From NCBI GenBank assembly GCA_009885735.1, contig VFKD01000146.1, forward strand, positions 1 through 32,253: a stretch of 32,253 nt of DNA, read 5' to 3'. Source of the DNA: a bacterium (GTDB lineage Bacteria; Armatimonadota; Chthonomonadetes; Chthonomonadales; CAJBBX01). The position numbers and the translations under genes are program-made. Within the stretch, counting starts at the first letter, position 1, and each line of letters starts with the position of its first letter. Below, piece after piece: positions 7,523 through 14,797 of this stretch. The notes beneath the pieces are model-generated. The model was given only the letters and a program-made list of their open reading frames with translations. It was not told where the DNA came from and made no database searches.

Positions 7523-7854
7523 AGCGCGGTGAGGTTTGGTTGGTCGACTTTGGTGTGCCGTCTGGTCCCGAGCAAGCAGGTCGCCGACCAGCACTTCTGT
7601 TCCAGCATGATAGCCTTACGCCTGGCCTGACGACAGTTCTCGTCATACCGCTCACCACGAACCTTCGACGTTTGCAACTTCCATGCACGGTGAAGATACC
7701 CTCGGGCGAGGCGGGCCCGGACAGAGATTCGGTGGTCCTCTGCCATCAATTGCAGGCCCGCGGAAAGTTGCGCCTCCTTGAGCGAATAGGAGAGCTACCA
7801 TTGGACCTGCTCTCCGAGGTTGAGGAGTGTGTGCTGGATACGGTGGGTCTCTAG
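7519..7854 (+). CDS. MazF/PemK-family mRNA interferase toxin
   Basis: A 111-residue ribosome-independent endoribonuclease that would cleave mRNA at short sequence sites and stop growth unless bound by its antitoxin. The start KRGEVWLVDFGVPSGPEQAGRRPALLF is the hallmark MazF strand-loop, followed by VLVIPLTTNLRR (the conserved P-L-T segment), then SVVLCHQLQARGKLRLLERIGEL, matching the family's D-S-x-x-x-x-x-Q segment with the basic catalytic-side residues. Length is typical. It starts at TTG overlapping the antitoxin stop. Its stop lies 41 bases before the antisense accA tail remnant at 7896, so the toxin set fills the space between PAP2 and that remnant. Confidence 0.9.
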   Translation: MKRGEVWLVDFGVPSGPEQAGRRPALLFQHDSLTPGLTTVLVIPLTTNLRRLQLPCTVKIPSGEAGPDRDSVVLCHQLQARGKLRLLERIGELPLDLLSEVEECVLDTVGL

Positions 7855-7895
7855 CTTGTTCCGCAACGGCGATAGTCCTTCCGGCACTCCTCGGC

Positions 7896-7958
7896 TTACT
7901 CCTCCCACGACCCTAGCTTGCGGATGTGGGCGTAGCGGTCGTCCAGCAGCGTCATGAT
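7896..7958 (-). pseudogene. accA 3'-end remnant, copy A (about 20 codons plus stop)
   Basis: On the minus strand this stretch encodes TLLDDRYAHIRKLGSWEE then a stop, against TLLDERYARIRKLGAWEE at the end of the intact accA (13826). The match stops at about 7958. The frame continues upstream to 8099 in unrelated sequence, so this is only the tail of the gene. It shares the Asp-Asp and Gly-Ser-Trp variants with copy B at 12793 rather than with the intact gene, suggesting origin from a different accA allele. Confidence 0.85.
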
Positions 7959-8137
7959 AGTCTGCGGCATGCAATGTCCCAATTGGTTTGCCCCTGCTAG
8001 ATCATAGGCCGGCGATTTCTCGGGAACTGGGAAGCAGGAATCTGCCGAACCCAATCCCGAACTGTGATCTAATTCGCTCAAACCGAGTGCAGTACTCATT
8101 ACCGGTTAACGCCTCGGCGAGATAGACTGGTTCCACT
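7959..8137. other. gap before the first NTPase
   Basis: No gene or clear promoter is visible. A loose inverted element involves GGGAACTGGGAAGCAGG and nearby C-rich sequence, but the pairing is poor. The ATG at 8138 has only a weak upstream ribosome binding sequence. Confidence 0.3.
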
Positions 8138-10321
8138 ATGGCCGACACCTTCTTCATAGCAGGCGGAACGCTCAGTGCAGCAGCTCCCAGCTACATCGAG
8201 CGTGCTGCCGACCGCCAGCTTCAGGACGCCCTACGCGAGGGCGAGTATTGCTACGTCCTCGACAGTCGGCAGAAGGGCAAGTCCTCGCTCATGGCTCGCG
8301 CTATCGAGCGCCTGCGAAACGACGGCATCGTTTGTGCCAAGCTCGACCTGCAGAGGTTCGGCGCCAATCTCGACCCGGAGCGATGGTACGCAGGGCTCCT
8401 CTCTGCCATCGGCCAGGACCTCGGCCTTCGGGAGGAGATGTTCAGCTATTGGGGCGCGAACCAGACATTCGGTCCGCTGCGTCGCCTGTTGGGTGCGCTC
8501 GAAGAGGTAGTCCTTCCGTGGCTCGGCGAGCGCCGGCTCATCATCTTCATCGACGAGATAGACTATGTTCGCAGCCTGCCGTTCCCCACGGACGAAGTCT
8601 TCGCCGGACTGCGCGAGCTGTACAACCGCCGCGCGGATGACCCCCGCTTTCGGCAGATTGCGTTCTGCCTGCTTGGCGTGGCCACTCCCAGCGACCTCAT
8701 CAAGGACGTGCGAATCACGCCGTTCAATGTGGGCAAACGAATCGAGCTAACTGACTTCACGCTCGATGAGTGCTGTCAGTTGGCGGCAGCGCTCGGTCCG
8801 AGCGGTCAAGCACTGATACGTCGGGCCCACTACTGGACGAATGGCCACCCGTATCTGACGCAGCGCCTGTGTCAGGCTATCCAGGAAGACGGGCGCGTAA
8901 CTACTGCAAAGGGCGTCGACCGAAGCGTCGAGAGCCTCTTCTTCAACGCCAGGGCGCGGGAGGAGGAGCCGAACCTGAGCGACGTGGCGCGGCGCGTGCT
9001 GGAGAGCAACCCCGGCGACCGCTCCAGCGAGGAGTACCGCTCCGCTATCCTGGACCTGCTCGATCAGGTGCGCTCGCGGCGCAGGTCCATTCGCGACGAC
9101 GACACCGATCTGCTAGTCGCGGCGCTCAAGCTCTCGGGAGTCTCCGCTGTGGTGGAGGGCTACCTCTGGATTCGCAACCGCATCTACTACCGCGTGTTCG
9201 ACCAACAGTGGGTGCGCGCGAACCTGCCGGATGCTGAGCTGCAGCGGCAAGGGTCTGCTGCGAGGCGTGCAGCGCTTCGGACGGCGTCGGTTGCGGGAGG
9301 CGTAGTAGTGGCGATGGGTGCCTTAGCCATCTTGGCTCTTTGGCAGAGAAGTGAAGCGATTCAGAGTGGGAACGTGGCAGAATTCAACGAATCCAAAGCC
9401 AATGTTAACGCTACAAAACTTGCGTCGGCACTCGAGACGGTCAAGAAGCAAAGTGCTGATGCCACCCGACTTGCTCAGCAACGCCAGGAAGCACTAACGA
9501 AAGCAAGAGAATATCTGAGCGAGAGTACAATTAATGCAACGCGCCTCATGATCTCGAATAGGAACCTTCAAAAAGCCTCGGCACACTCTAGCTGGCTGGC
9601 AAACAAAGCAAGCCTTGCAGCCAGGAATGAGAAGCAACTACGACTTGATATTCAGAAGGTTGTCAAGCAGTTGAAACTGTCCAGAACTGCTATGAGGATG
9701 GTGGAACGGCAGGTCAATCTCATCATGTTGGCTGTCGCAAGTGAGATTCCGAGCTTGACCCTCAATACACGGATTGGTGACCACATCGATGCCATCGAGT
9801 TCATTTCGCAAGGTAGGCGAGCGCTTGCGAACAAGGATTATTCACTCGCAGAGGAATCATTCGTCAAAGCACTCCTCGTCGATTCCCGAACTGCTAGCGG
9901 TCTTCAAATAGCCTCCGTTCTAAACAGGATCGGCGGCACATTGCTTGCAGCTGATGAGTCCGCGCTTGCGGTGAGCTACTTTTTGAGGGCACTGCCTATC
10001 CTTGAGCGTGATGCTCCTGGATCGTTGGAAGTAGCCACAGTACATGGGAATCTGGGCTACGCTTATGACAGCCTCGGTCAGACTAAGCGAGCACTAGGAC
10101 ATTATGTCAGTGCATTAGCCACTCTTAGAATCAAAGCACCTGGATCGCGAAAACAGGCTGTCATGGAAAGGGCGCTCGGAGGTGTTTTCCACAAGCTAGG
10201 ACGAAAACAGGAGTCAATTATCCACTTAACTAATGCTAATGAGACGTACAAGTCTTTTGGCCTCCAAGCTCTCGGTATAGAAGTTCAAATGAGGTTTGCG
10301 ACAATTTCAGCCCGAATGTAG
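8138..10321 (+). CDS. AAA_35-type NTPase with membrane helix, coiled coil and TPR-like repeats
   Basis: A 727-residue protein. Residues 1-290 are an AAA-like (AAA_35) NTPase: PSYIERAADRQLQDAL, a P-loop region DSRQKGKSSL (42-51) in which the first P-loop Gly is Asp, Walker B LIIFIDEID (134-142), then TPFNVGKRIELTDFT and NGHPYLTQRLCQAI. These last two segments recur in the NTPase at 10596. A single membrane helix follows (about 385-403), then a long Ala/Lys/Glu-rich coiled coil (about 404-540), then TPR-like repeats (about 555-715, e.g. GTLLAADESALAVSYFLRALPIL). From about base 9340 the DNA becomes visibly more AT-rich, so the C-terminal half may have a different origin. The layout suggests an NTP-driven switch with a C-terminal sensor at the membrane; a role in defence or signalling is inference. 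Confidence 0.8.
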   Translation: MADTFFIAGGTLSAAAPSYIERAADRQLQDALREGEYCYVLDSRQKGKSSLMARAIERLRNDGIVCAKLDLQRFGANLDPERWYAGLLSAIGQDLGLREEMFSYWGANQTFGPLRRLLGALEEVVLPWLGERRLIIFIDEIDYVRSLPFPTDEVFAGLRELYNRRADDPRFRQIAFCLLGVATPSDLIKDVRITPFNVGKRIELTDFTLDECCQLAAALGPSGQALIRRAHYWTNGHPYLTQRLCQAIQEDGRVTTAKGVDRSVESLFFNARAREEEPNLSDVARRVLESNPGDRSSEEYRSAILDLLDQVRSRRRSIRDDDTDLLVAALKLSGVSAVVEGYLWIRNRIYYRVFDQQWVRANLPDAELQRQGSAARRAALRTASVAGGVVVAMGALAILALWQRSEAIQSGNVAEFNESKANVNATKLASALETVKKQSADATRLAQQRQEALTKAREYLSESTINATRLMISNRNLQKASAHSSWLANKASLAARNEKQLRLDIQKVVKQLKLSRTAMRMVERQVNLIMLAVASEIPSLTLNTRIGDHIDAIEFISQGRRALANKDYSLAEESFVKALLVDSRTASGLQIASVLNRIGGTLLAADESALAVSYFLRALPILERDAPGSLEVATVHGNLGYAYDSLGQTKRALGHYVSALATLRIKAPGSRKQAVMERALGGVFHKLGRKQESIIHLTNANETYKSFGLQALGIEVQMRFATISARM

Positions 10322-10595
10322 ATTGAGAGTCTGCGCTTCCATGACGCGCCAGGAACGGCGTTACGGTCTGAAAGGTTCTCGTGTCCGGGCATGTGATGTT
10401 GCCGGTTGCAGATGGTGGATATGCGGAGTCTCAGCACGATCTGATGAGCAGTAACGAGTGCCATGCACAGTACTCACTTGCGGCGGGGCGAACGACCGGG
10501 CCGCCGGCCGAACTGCCATACATGATGGCCCTTACGTATTCCGGCTATTGTGGGTACGATGAGTACAGACAGTACCTATCGCTGGGGAACTAGCC
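10322..10595. other. gap between the two NTPase genes
   Basis: A 70-residue frame (10381-10593, GTG start) is open here, but it has no Shine-Dalgarno sequence, no recognisable family and an unusual mix of residues, so I do not call it a gene. The second NTPase starts two bases after it. If translated, it could be a coupled leader peptide. No terminator-like hairpin was seen after 10321, so read-through between the NTPases is possible. Confidence 0.3.
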
Positions 10596-12587
10596 ATGAA
10601 CGCAGAAATCGCCTTCGTCGTCGCGATGGACCGTGTCCGGTCCAGCCCACAGCCCATGGAGCGAAAGGCAGCCATGAGCAGTGAGTTGACCGAGGCTATT
10701 GGCGCGTGTCCCGCTTACCTCGCCGCCAAAGAGGTCGGTCAGGTGATCACTCTCGACTCCGGCGATGGCGCCGCTCTCGTCTTCTTCGGCGATCCTCTCT
10801 CCGCAATGCATGCGGCTCTGGAAGTGCAGCGCGCGGTCAACTATCCGGGCTGCCACTCGCCACTGCGCGTCGGCGTCCATACAGGGCCGGTCATTCGGCG
10901 CACGGACGTAGCGGGCAAGCCGAATGTGGATGGTCATGGGATCGATATGGCGTTTCGCGCCATGGCTGTGGCAGACGGATCTGCGGTCGTCGTCACCGAG
11001 GCCTACGCGGCCATTTTGGTGGCGTTCGAGGAGTGGGCAGCCCGACTCAACGAGCCCGAGGACCACCTGGTGAAGCACGACCGCGTGAGTGTCTGCCGGG
11101 TGCTGGACGCTGCGCAGGAGCCTAAAGCAGGCGACGGCCTACGAGTTTCCATCGTCTACAAGCGTCATGCCCAGCCGGACGGCGCTCTGTTGGCGAAGCT
11201 TGAGGCTAGGCTGCGGGCAGGCGGATTCAGGGTGTTTGTGGATCGCCACATGTCTATTGGGGTGGAGTGGGCGCACGAGATCGAGCGTCAGCTTCGCGCG
11301 TCAGACGCAGTGATTGCGCTGCTCTCGGATCGCGCGGGCGACAGCGAGATGATGTTGTATGAACTGCAGACGGCCTGCGATGAGCGCGACAAGAGCGGCA
11401 AGCCAGCCATCCTTCCCGTGCGTGTCGGCAGTGACGCGCCGCTCGGGGGTGAGATTGGCCGGCTCGTCTCGCGGTACCACTACTTCCACTGGTCACGTTC
11501 CGGCGACGATGAGCGTCTGTGGAGCGAGATCGATGCGGCGCTGCGCAAGCCGCCTGACCCGCCTGCGTCGCTTGTCGCGCCCATCGAGCAGCCTGGTGGA
11601 GCGGTGCCGCTTGACTCACCTTACTATATCGAGCGTTCAACCGACGCGCAGTTCGCGGAGGCCATCGCTCGGCGTGACAGCATTGTTCTGTTGAAGGGCG
11701 CGCGCCAGATGGGCAAGACCTCGCTGTTAGCGCGCGGTCTGAACGCCGGCCGCGCGCGCGGCTGGCAGATCGTCCTCACCGACTTCCAGACGTTCAGCAG
11801 TTCGCAGCTCGAGACCGACGAGCGCCTCTATCGCTCGCTCATGCACGCCTTCCGCACGCAGCTCAAACTGGACGTCGATCTGGAGTGGAACGACTGGCTC
11901 GGCGCGAACACGAACCTGGAGCACTTCATCCAGACGCGCGTGCTGCCGCAGGTGGATGGGCACCTCATCTGGGCGATGGATGAGGCGGATCGGCTGTTCA
12001 GCCGGCCCTACGCGGGTGACTTCTTCGGGTTGGTGCGGTCTTGGCACAACCGCCGCCCCCTGGAGCCGCAGGGGTCTTGGCAGCGAATGACCATGGCGAT
12101 ATCCTATGCCACCGAGGCGCATCTGTTCATTACGGACCTGAACCAGTCACCGTTCAATGTGGGCACTCGTCTCGGCCTGACCGATTTTTCGGTGGATCAG
12201 GTCCGGGCGCTCAACGACCTGTATGGCAAGGCGCTGCGAACGGAGGAGGAGGTCAGGCAGTTCTTCGATCTGCTGAACGGCCAGCCGTACCTAACGCGCC
12301 GTGCACTGGACGAGCTTGTCCGCGATGGACACTCGCTTGCTCAAGTGATTGAGTTGGCCGATCACGACGAGGGAATCTTTGGTGACCACCTGAGGCGCAT
12401 CATGGTGGCGCTGTCCAACGATTCGACGCTTGCAACGGCGGTCCTGACGCTTCTCGGCGGCAAGTCCATCGAAAGCGAGCCCTTCTATCGGCTGCGCGCC
12501 GGCGGCGTAATTCGGGGGGACTCCGTAGCAACTGCGACGTTCCGGTGCCGCATCTACGAGACCTACTTGCGCAGGCACCTTAGCTGA
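10596..12587 (+). CDS. fusion of cyclase-like domain, TIR domain and AAA_35-type NTPase
   Basis: A 663-residue three-domain protein. Residues 1-172 are a class III cyclase-like domain: IAFVVAMDRVRSS (D12), LDSGDGAALVFF (D57), LRVGVHTGPV, and NVDGHGIDMAFRAM, where the usual transition-state Asn is Asp and the Arg remains. Residues 182-300 are a TIR domain (TIR_2 type): RVSIVYKRH, LRAGGFRVFVDRHMSIGVEW, SDAVIALLSDRAG, and MMLYELQTA, with E256 at the position of the catalytic Glu of NAD-cleaving TIRs. Residues 335-640 are an AAA_35 NTPase: YYIERSTDAQFAEAI, Walker A GARQMGKTS (368-376), Walker B LIWAMDEAD, SPFNVGTRLGLTDFS, LNGQPYLTRRAL. The NTPase is related to the upstream one. The plan resembles prokaryotic STAND-type conflict proteins, in which the NTPase gates a toxic TIR. 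It has no membrane segment. The target and trigger are unknown. Confidence 0.85.
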   Translation: MNAEIAFVVAMDRVRSSPQPMERKAAMSSELTEAIGACPAYLAAKEVGQVITLDSGDGAALVFFGDPLSAMHAALEVQRAVNYPGCHSPLRVGVHTGPVIRRTDVAGKPNVDGHGIDMAFRAMAVADGSAVVVTEAYAAILVAFEEWAARLNEPEDHLVKHDRVSVCRVLDAAQEPKAGDGLRVSIVYKRHAQPDGALLAKLEARLRAGGFRVFVDRHMSIGVEWAHEIERQLRASDAVIALLSDRAGDSEMMLYELQTACDERDKSGKPAILPVRVGSDAPLGGEIGRLVSRYHYFHWSRSGDDERLWSEIDAALRKPPDPPASLVAPIEQPGGAVPLDSPYYIERSTDAQFAEAIARRDSIVLLKGARQMGKTSLLARGLNAGRARGWQIVLTDFQTFSSSQLETDERLYRSLMHAFRTQLKLDVDLEWNDWLGANTNLEHFIQTRVLPQVDGHLIWAMDEADRLFSRPYAGDFFGLVRSWHNRRPLEPQGSWQRMTMAISYATEAHLFITDLNQSPFNVGTRLGLTDFSVDQVRALNDLYGKALRTEEEVRQFFDLLNGQPYLTRRALDELVRDGHSLAQVIELADHDEGIFGDHLRRIMVALSNDSTLATAVLTLLGGKSIESEPFYRLRAGGVIRGDSVATATFRCRIYETYLRRHLS

Positions 12588-12792
12588 CGGGGCTGCAAGA
12601 CTGTTCGCTTAGCCAAATCCGTTCGCCCTGAGCGCTCGTCAGCCTCATCGACGAGCAGTCGAAGGGTGCATCAGCGACTGCTTAACTGAACGGTGTTGGA
12701 CAGGGCAGTACCAGACAGTCATTGGCAAGTGGGTGCATAGTGGTGATGTTCAACCGCAGTGATTCGCCGCAGGTGAATCGGGGTACCGCGTC
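12588..12792. other. gap downstream of the TIR-NTPase gene
   Basis: No gene is seen. It contains the palindromic element at 12621-12670 and a small hairpin, GATTCGCC (12761-12768) with GGTGAATC (12772-12779) around a 3-base loop and one G-T pair. Either could end the upstream transcript, but neither is followed by a T-run. Confidence 0.35.
12621..12670. repeat. REP-like palindromic element
   Basis: GTTCGCCCTGAGC at 12621 and GCAGTCGAAGGGTGC ending near 12669 flank an inner inverted repeat, GCTCGTC with GACGAGC, around a short loop. The TTCGCCCTGAGC...GTCGAAGGG arrangement matches a dispersed palindrome common between genes in many bacterial genomes. Only one copy was noticed in this window. 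Confidence 0.5.
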
Positions 12793-12963
12793 CTACTCCT
12801 CCCACGACCCCAGCTTCCTTATGCGGGCGTAGCGGTCGTCGAGCAGAGCCGTGATCGACTTCTTAGCAAGCGTGGCGAGGGATTTTGAAACTGTCTGCTT
12901 TATGGAGTTCGCCGTTGCCACGGGGTCGCGATGCGATACTCGCAGAGGCTCTGGGATTACCAT
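12793..12963 (-). pseudogene. accA 3'-end remnant, copy B (56 codons, frame intact)
   Basis: The minus strand reads VIPEPL, then HRDPVATANSIKQTVSKS, then ALLDDRYARIRKLGSWEE and a stop, aligned throughout with the end of intact accA. By hand count about 26 of 168 bases differ, mostly at third codon positions, and a 38-base central run is identical. The frame is unbroken and opens with an ATG at 12963, but the rest of the gene is missing, so it cannot make a carboxyltransferase. The pattern of silent changes says it diverged as a working gene elsewhere before arriving here. It abuts a PAP2 tail remnant at the broken end. Confidence 0.88.
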
Positions 12964-12970
12964 GTACTAG

Positions 12971-13101
12971 CCCTCAAGCGTGCTTGCGGGGTGGGCCTGG
13001 GATTTGCACTCGCGCTTCCGGTGGTGTGGCTTGCGGCGAGGATAAGCGAGCCATTGGTGGAACCTGCAACATCAGGCAATGCCGCGAGCGTGGATACATA
13101 G
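12971..13101 (+). pseudogene. PAP2 phosphatase 3'-end remnant
   Basis: The plus strand reads PSSVLAGW, loses one base, then reads LGFALALPVVWLAARISEP and continues to a TAG at 13099-13101. It matches YPSDVLAGWLLGFALALSVVW near the end of the intact PAP2 gene at 6377. The codon equivalent to the Tyr before PS is TAG, and the single-base loss breaks the frame, so it is dead. It is fused head-on to accA remnant B at about 12953-12970, where both gene families share a few bases (CTGGGATTACCA-like). Confidence 0.8.
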
Positions 13102-13111
13102 TGCCGCGTGT

Positions 13112-13117
13112 TACAAT
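13112..13117 (+). promoter_or_regulatory. possible -10 box for the DUF433/DUF5615 pair
   Basis: TACAAT at 13112-13117 lies 20 bases before the antitoxin ATG and just after the PAP2 remnant stop. A -35 match about 17 bases upstream is poor. The GGAGGT Shine-Dalgarno sequence at 13124-13129 is well placed. The promoter call is tentative. Confidence 0.35.
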
Positions 13118-13136
13118 GACGATGGAGGTAACGATA

Positions 13137-13451
13137 ATGGCGATACTTGATGTCCGCTCACATGTAACTCGCGACGCTGACGGCAGAGCCTGGGTACTGG
13201 AGGCAAACACGAAGGTTATTGAGATTGCAATGGATCGCTACGCCTATGGCTGGAGTCCCGAAGAGATTCACTTTCAGCATCCCCACCTATCCCTGGCGCA
13301 AATTCACTCAGCTCTAAGCTTCTACTACGACCATCAGCCGGAGATGGACGCCGAGATCGAGCGAGACCTACAGGAGTACAAGGAACTGAGGGCGAAGGCT
13401 GAGCCGTCCCCATTTACGCGGCGAATGAAGGCAGAGGCACGTGCTGAATGA
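13137..13451 (+). CDS. DUF433 antitoxin-like protein
   Basis: A 104-residue protein. The C-terminal part matches the DUF433 pattern, a small helix-turn-helix-like fold found in antitoxins: TKVIEIAMDRYAYGWSPEEI, then FQHPHLSLAQIHSALSFYYDHQPEMDAEIERD. In this module the DUF433 protein binds DNA and neutralises the downstream PIN-like protein. The ATG at 13137 follows GGAGGT by seven bases; the frame runs on upstream through the accA and PAP2 remnants, which is clearly not part of the gene. The stop overlaps the toxin start (ATGA), typical of a coupled toxin-antitoxin pair. Confidence 0.88.
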   Translation: MAILDVRSHVTRDADGRAWVLEANTKVIEIAMDRYAYGWSPEEIHFQHPHLSLAQIHSALSFYYDHQPEMDAEIERDLQEYKELRAKAEPSPFTRRMKAEARAE

Positions 13452-13795
13452 GTGTGGCGCTGTACATGGATGTTCACATTCCGCGCGCTGTGACGCTGGG
13501 GTTGAGGATGCGAGATGTTGATGTTCTGACGGCGCAGGAGGACTACGCGGCCAGGGTGGACGATGCAACACTCCTGACACGGGCCACTGTGCTGGGACGG
13601 GTTTTGGTTACTCAGGACAAGGACTTCTTGGCAATTGGCGCCGATTGGCAGCGTCGTGGAGTTGCGTTTGCCGGCGTTGTCTACGCGCCGCAGGCAGCTC
13701 TCACGATTGGGGAGCTAATCCGAGACCTTGAGCTTATCGGGCGGGCAGGTGAGCCGGTTGACTTCGAGAATCGTGTAGAGTTCCTGCCGTTGTAG
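13448..13795 (+). CDS. DUF5615 PIN-like toxin
   Basis: A 115-residue protein of the DUF5615 PIN-like family, the usual partner of DUF433. ALYMDVHIPRAVTLGLRMRDVDVLTAQE has the first acidic strand (D9) and following helix. RATVLGRVLVTQDKDFLAIG carries the second acidic pair, and GVVYAPQAALTIGELIRDLELIG closes the fold. These Asp residues correspond to the metal site of PIN nucleases, so RNA cleavage is likely but not shown. It starts at an ATGA overlap with the antitoxin and ends 30 bases before the accA stop, placing the pair directly between the PAP2 remnant and intact accA. Confidence 0.88.
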   Translation: MSVALYMDVHIPRAVTLGLRMRDVDVLTAQEDYAARVDDATLLTRATVLGRVLVTQDKDFLAIGADWQRRGVAFAGVVYAPQAALTIGELIRDLELIGRAGEPVDFENRVEFLPL

Positions 13796-13825
13796 CTACG
13801 ACATTGTCTGAGCGGCTGAGTCTCG

Positions 13826-14797
13826 CTACTCCTCCCACGCCCCCAGCTTGCGAATTCGCGCGTAGCGCTCGTCCAGGAGAGTAGTAATCGACTTCTTAGC
13901 AAGCGTGGCGAGGGATTTTGAAACTGCCTGCTTGATTGAGTTCGCCGTGGCAACAGGGTCGCGGTGCGCTCCTCCGAGCGGCTCTGGAATCACAGTGTCC
14001 ACCACGCCCAGCTCTTTCGCGCTCTGAGCAGTCAGCTTAAGCGCATCGGCTGCATCGCCCGCTCGCTTGCTGTCGTGCCACAGTATAGATGCGCACCCTT
14101 CTGGCGAGATGACCGAATAGACGGCATGTTCGAGCATGAGCACTCGGTCGCCCACGGCCATCGCCAGGGCGCCGCCGCTGCCGCCCTCGCCGATCACTAT
14201 CACGACGATAGGAGTCCTAAGGACCGCGAGCTCCTTAAGGTTGCGTGCAATTGCGTCGCTCACGCCCATCTCCTCGGCGTGGAGGTCCGCCGCGGCGCCC
14301 GCCGTGTCTACAAATAGGATGAGCGGCTTCTGGAACTTCTCGGCAAGACGAGCGATGCGCAGCGCCTTCCGAAACCCTTCCGCGTGGGCGCTGCCGAAGT
14401 TACGCCTCTGCCGCTCGCGCAGGTCCCGCGCCTTCTGCTGGCCGATGACGAACACGGGAGCGCCGTCCAGGCGAGCAGGCCCCCCAACCACGGCTTCGTC
14501 GTTACCCGCCAGGCGGTCCCCCGAGAGCTCTAGGAAGTCATCTAGGATAAGTCGCACATAGTCGAGCGTGTAGGGACGATCTTTGTGGCGTGCCATGAGC
14601 GTCTTCTCCCACGGAGAGAGGCTGCTGTAGACCTGCTTCATCACCCGTTTCAGCTCAGATTCGAGGACGTCAATGCGGGCGTCTAGGTCTATTCCCTGGG
14701 CCTTGGCCTCGTCCTGCTTCTCCGGTCTCCGAAGCTCGGCGATAAGCTGCTCGAGCTCGGAGATGGGCTTCTCGAAGTCGAAAGCGTTATTCAGCAT
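13826..14797 (-). CDS. accA: acetyl-CoA carboxylase carboxyltransferase, alpha subunit
   Basis: Together with AccD, transfers carboxyl from biotin to acetyl-CoA, giving malonyl-CoA for fatty-acid synthesis. The 323-residue protein starts MLNNAFDFEKPISELEQLIAEL, the normal AccA opening, then has RPYTLDYVRLILDDFLELSGDR, GQQKARDLRERQRRNFGSAHAEGFRKALR, FVDTAGAAADLHAEEMG, and the oxyanion-forming GEGGSGGALAMAVGDRV. The C-terminus RIRKLGAWEE is complete. The ATG at 14797 overlaps the accD end by 11 bases, consistent with coupled translation for 1:1 subunits; an ATG nine codons upstream is possible. Two foreign-looking copies of its last 20-56 codons lie downstream, so the 3' end of this gene borders a variable region. 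Confidence 0.96.
   Translation of the reverse strand: MLNNAFDFEKPISELEQLIAELRRPEKQDEAKAQGIDLDARIDVLESELKRVMKQVYSSLSPWEKTLMARHKDRPYTLDYVRLILDDFLELSGDRLAGNDEAVVGGPARLDGAPVFVIGQQKARDLRERQRRNFGSAHAEGFRKALRIARLAEKFQKPLILFVDTAGAAADLHAEEMGVSDAIARNLKELAVLRTPIVVIVIGEGGSGGALAMAVGDRVLMLEHAVYSVISPEGCASILWHDSKRAGDAADALKLTAQSAKELGVVDTVIPEPLGGAHRDPVATANSIKQAVSKSLATLAKKSITTLLDERYARIRKLGAWEE

Noticed and set aside
7896-8099. 67-residue minus-strand protein
   Set aside because: Only its last 20 codons match accA; the rest is unrelated and has no ribosome site, so it is treated as a gene remnant.
10381-10593. 70-residue frame between the two NTPase genes
   Set aside because: GTG start, no Shine-Dalgarno sequence and no known pattern; kept only as a possible leader peptide.
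12885-13136. Upstream extension of the DUF433 frame
   Set aside because: It runs through the accA and PAP2 remnants, has no ribosome site, and the ATG at 13137 has GGAGGT.
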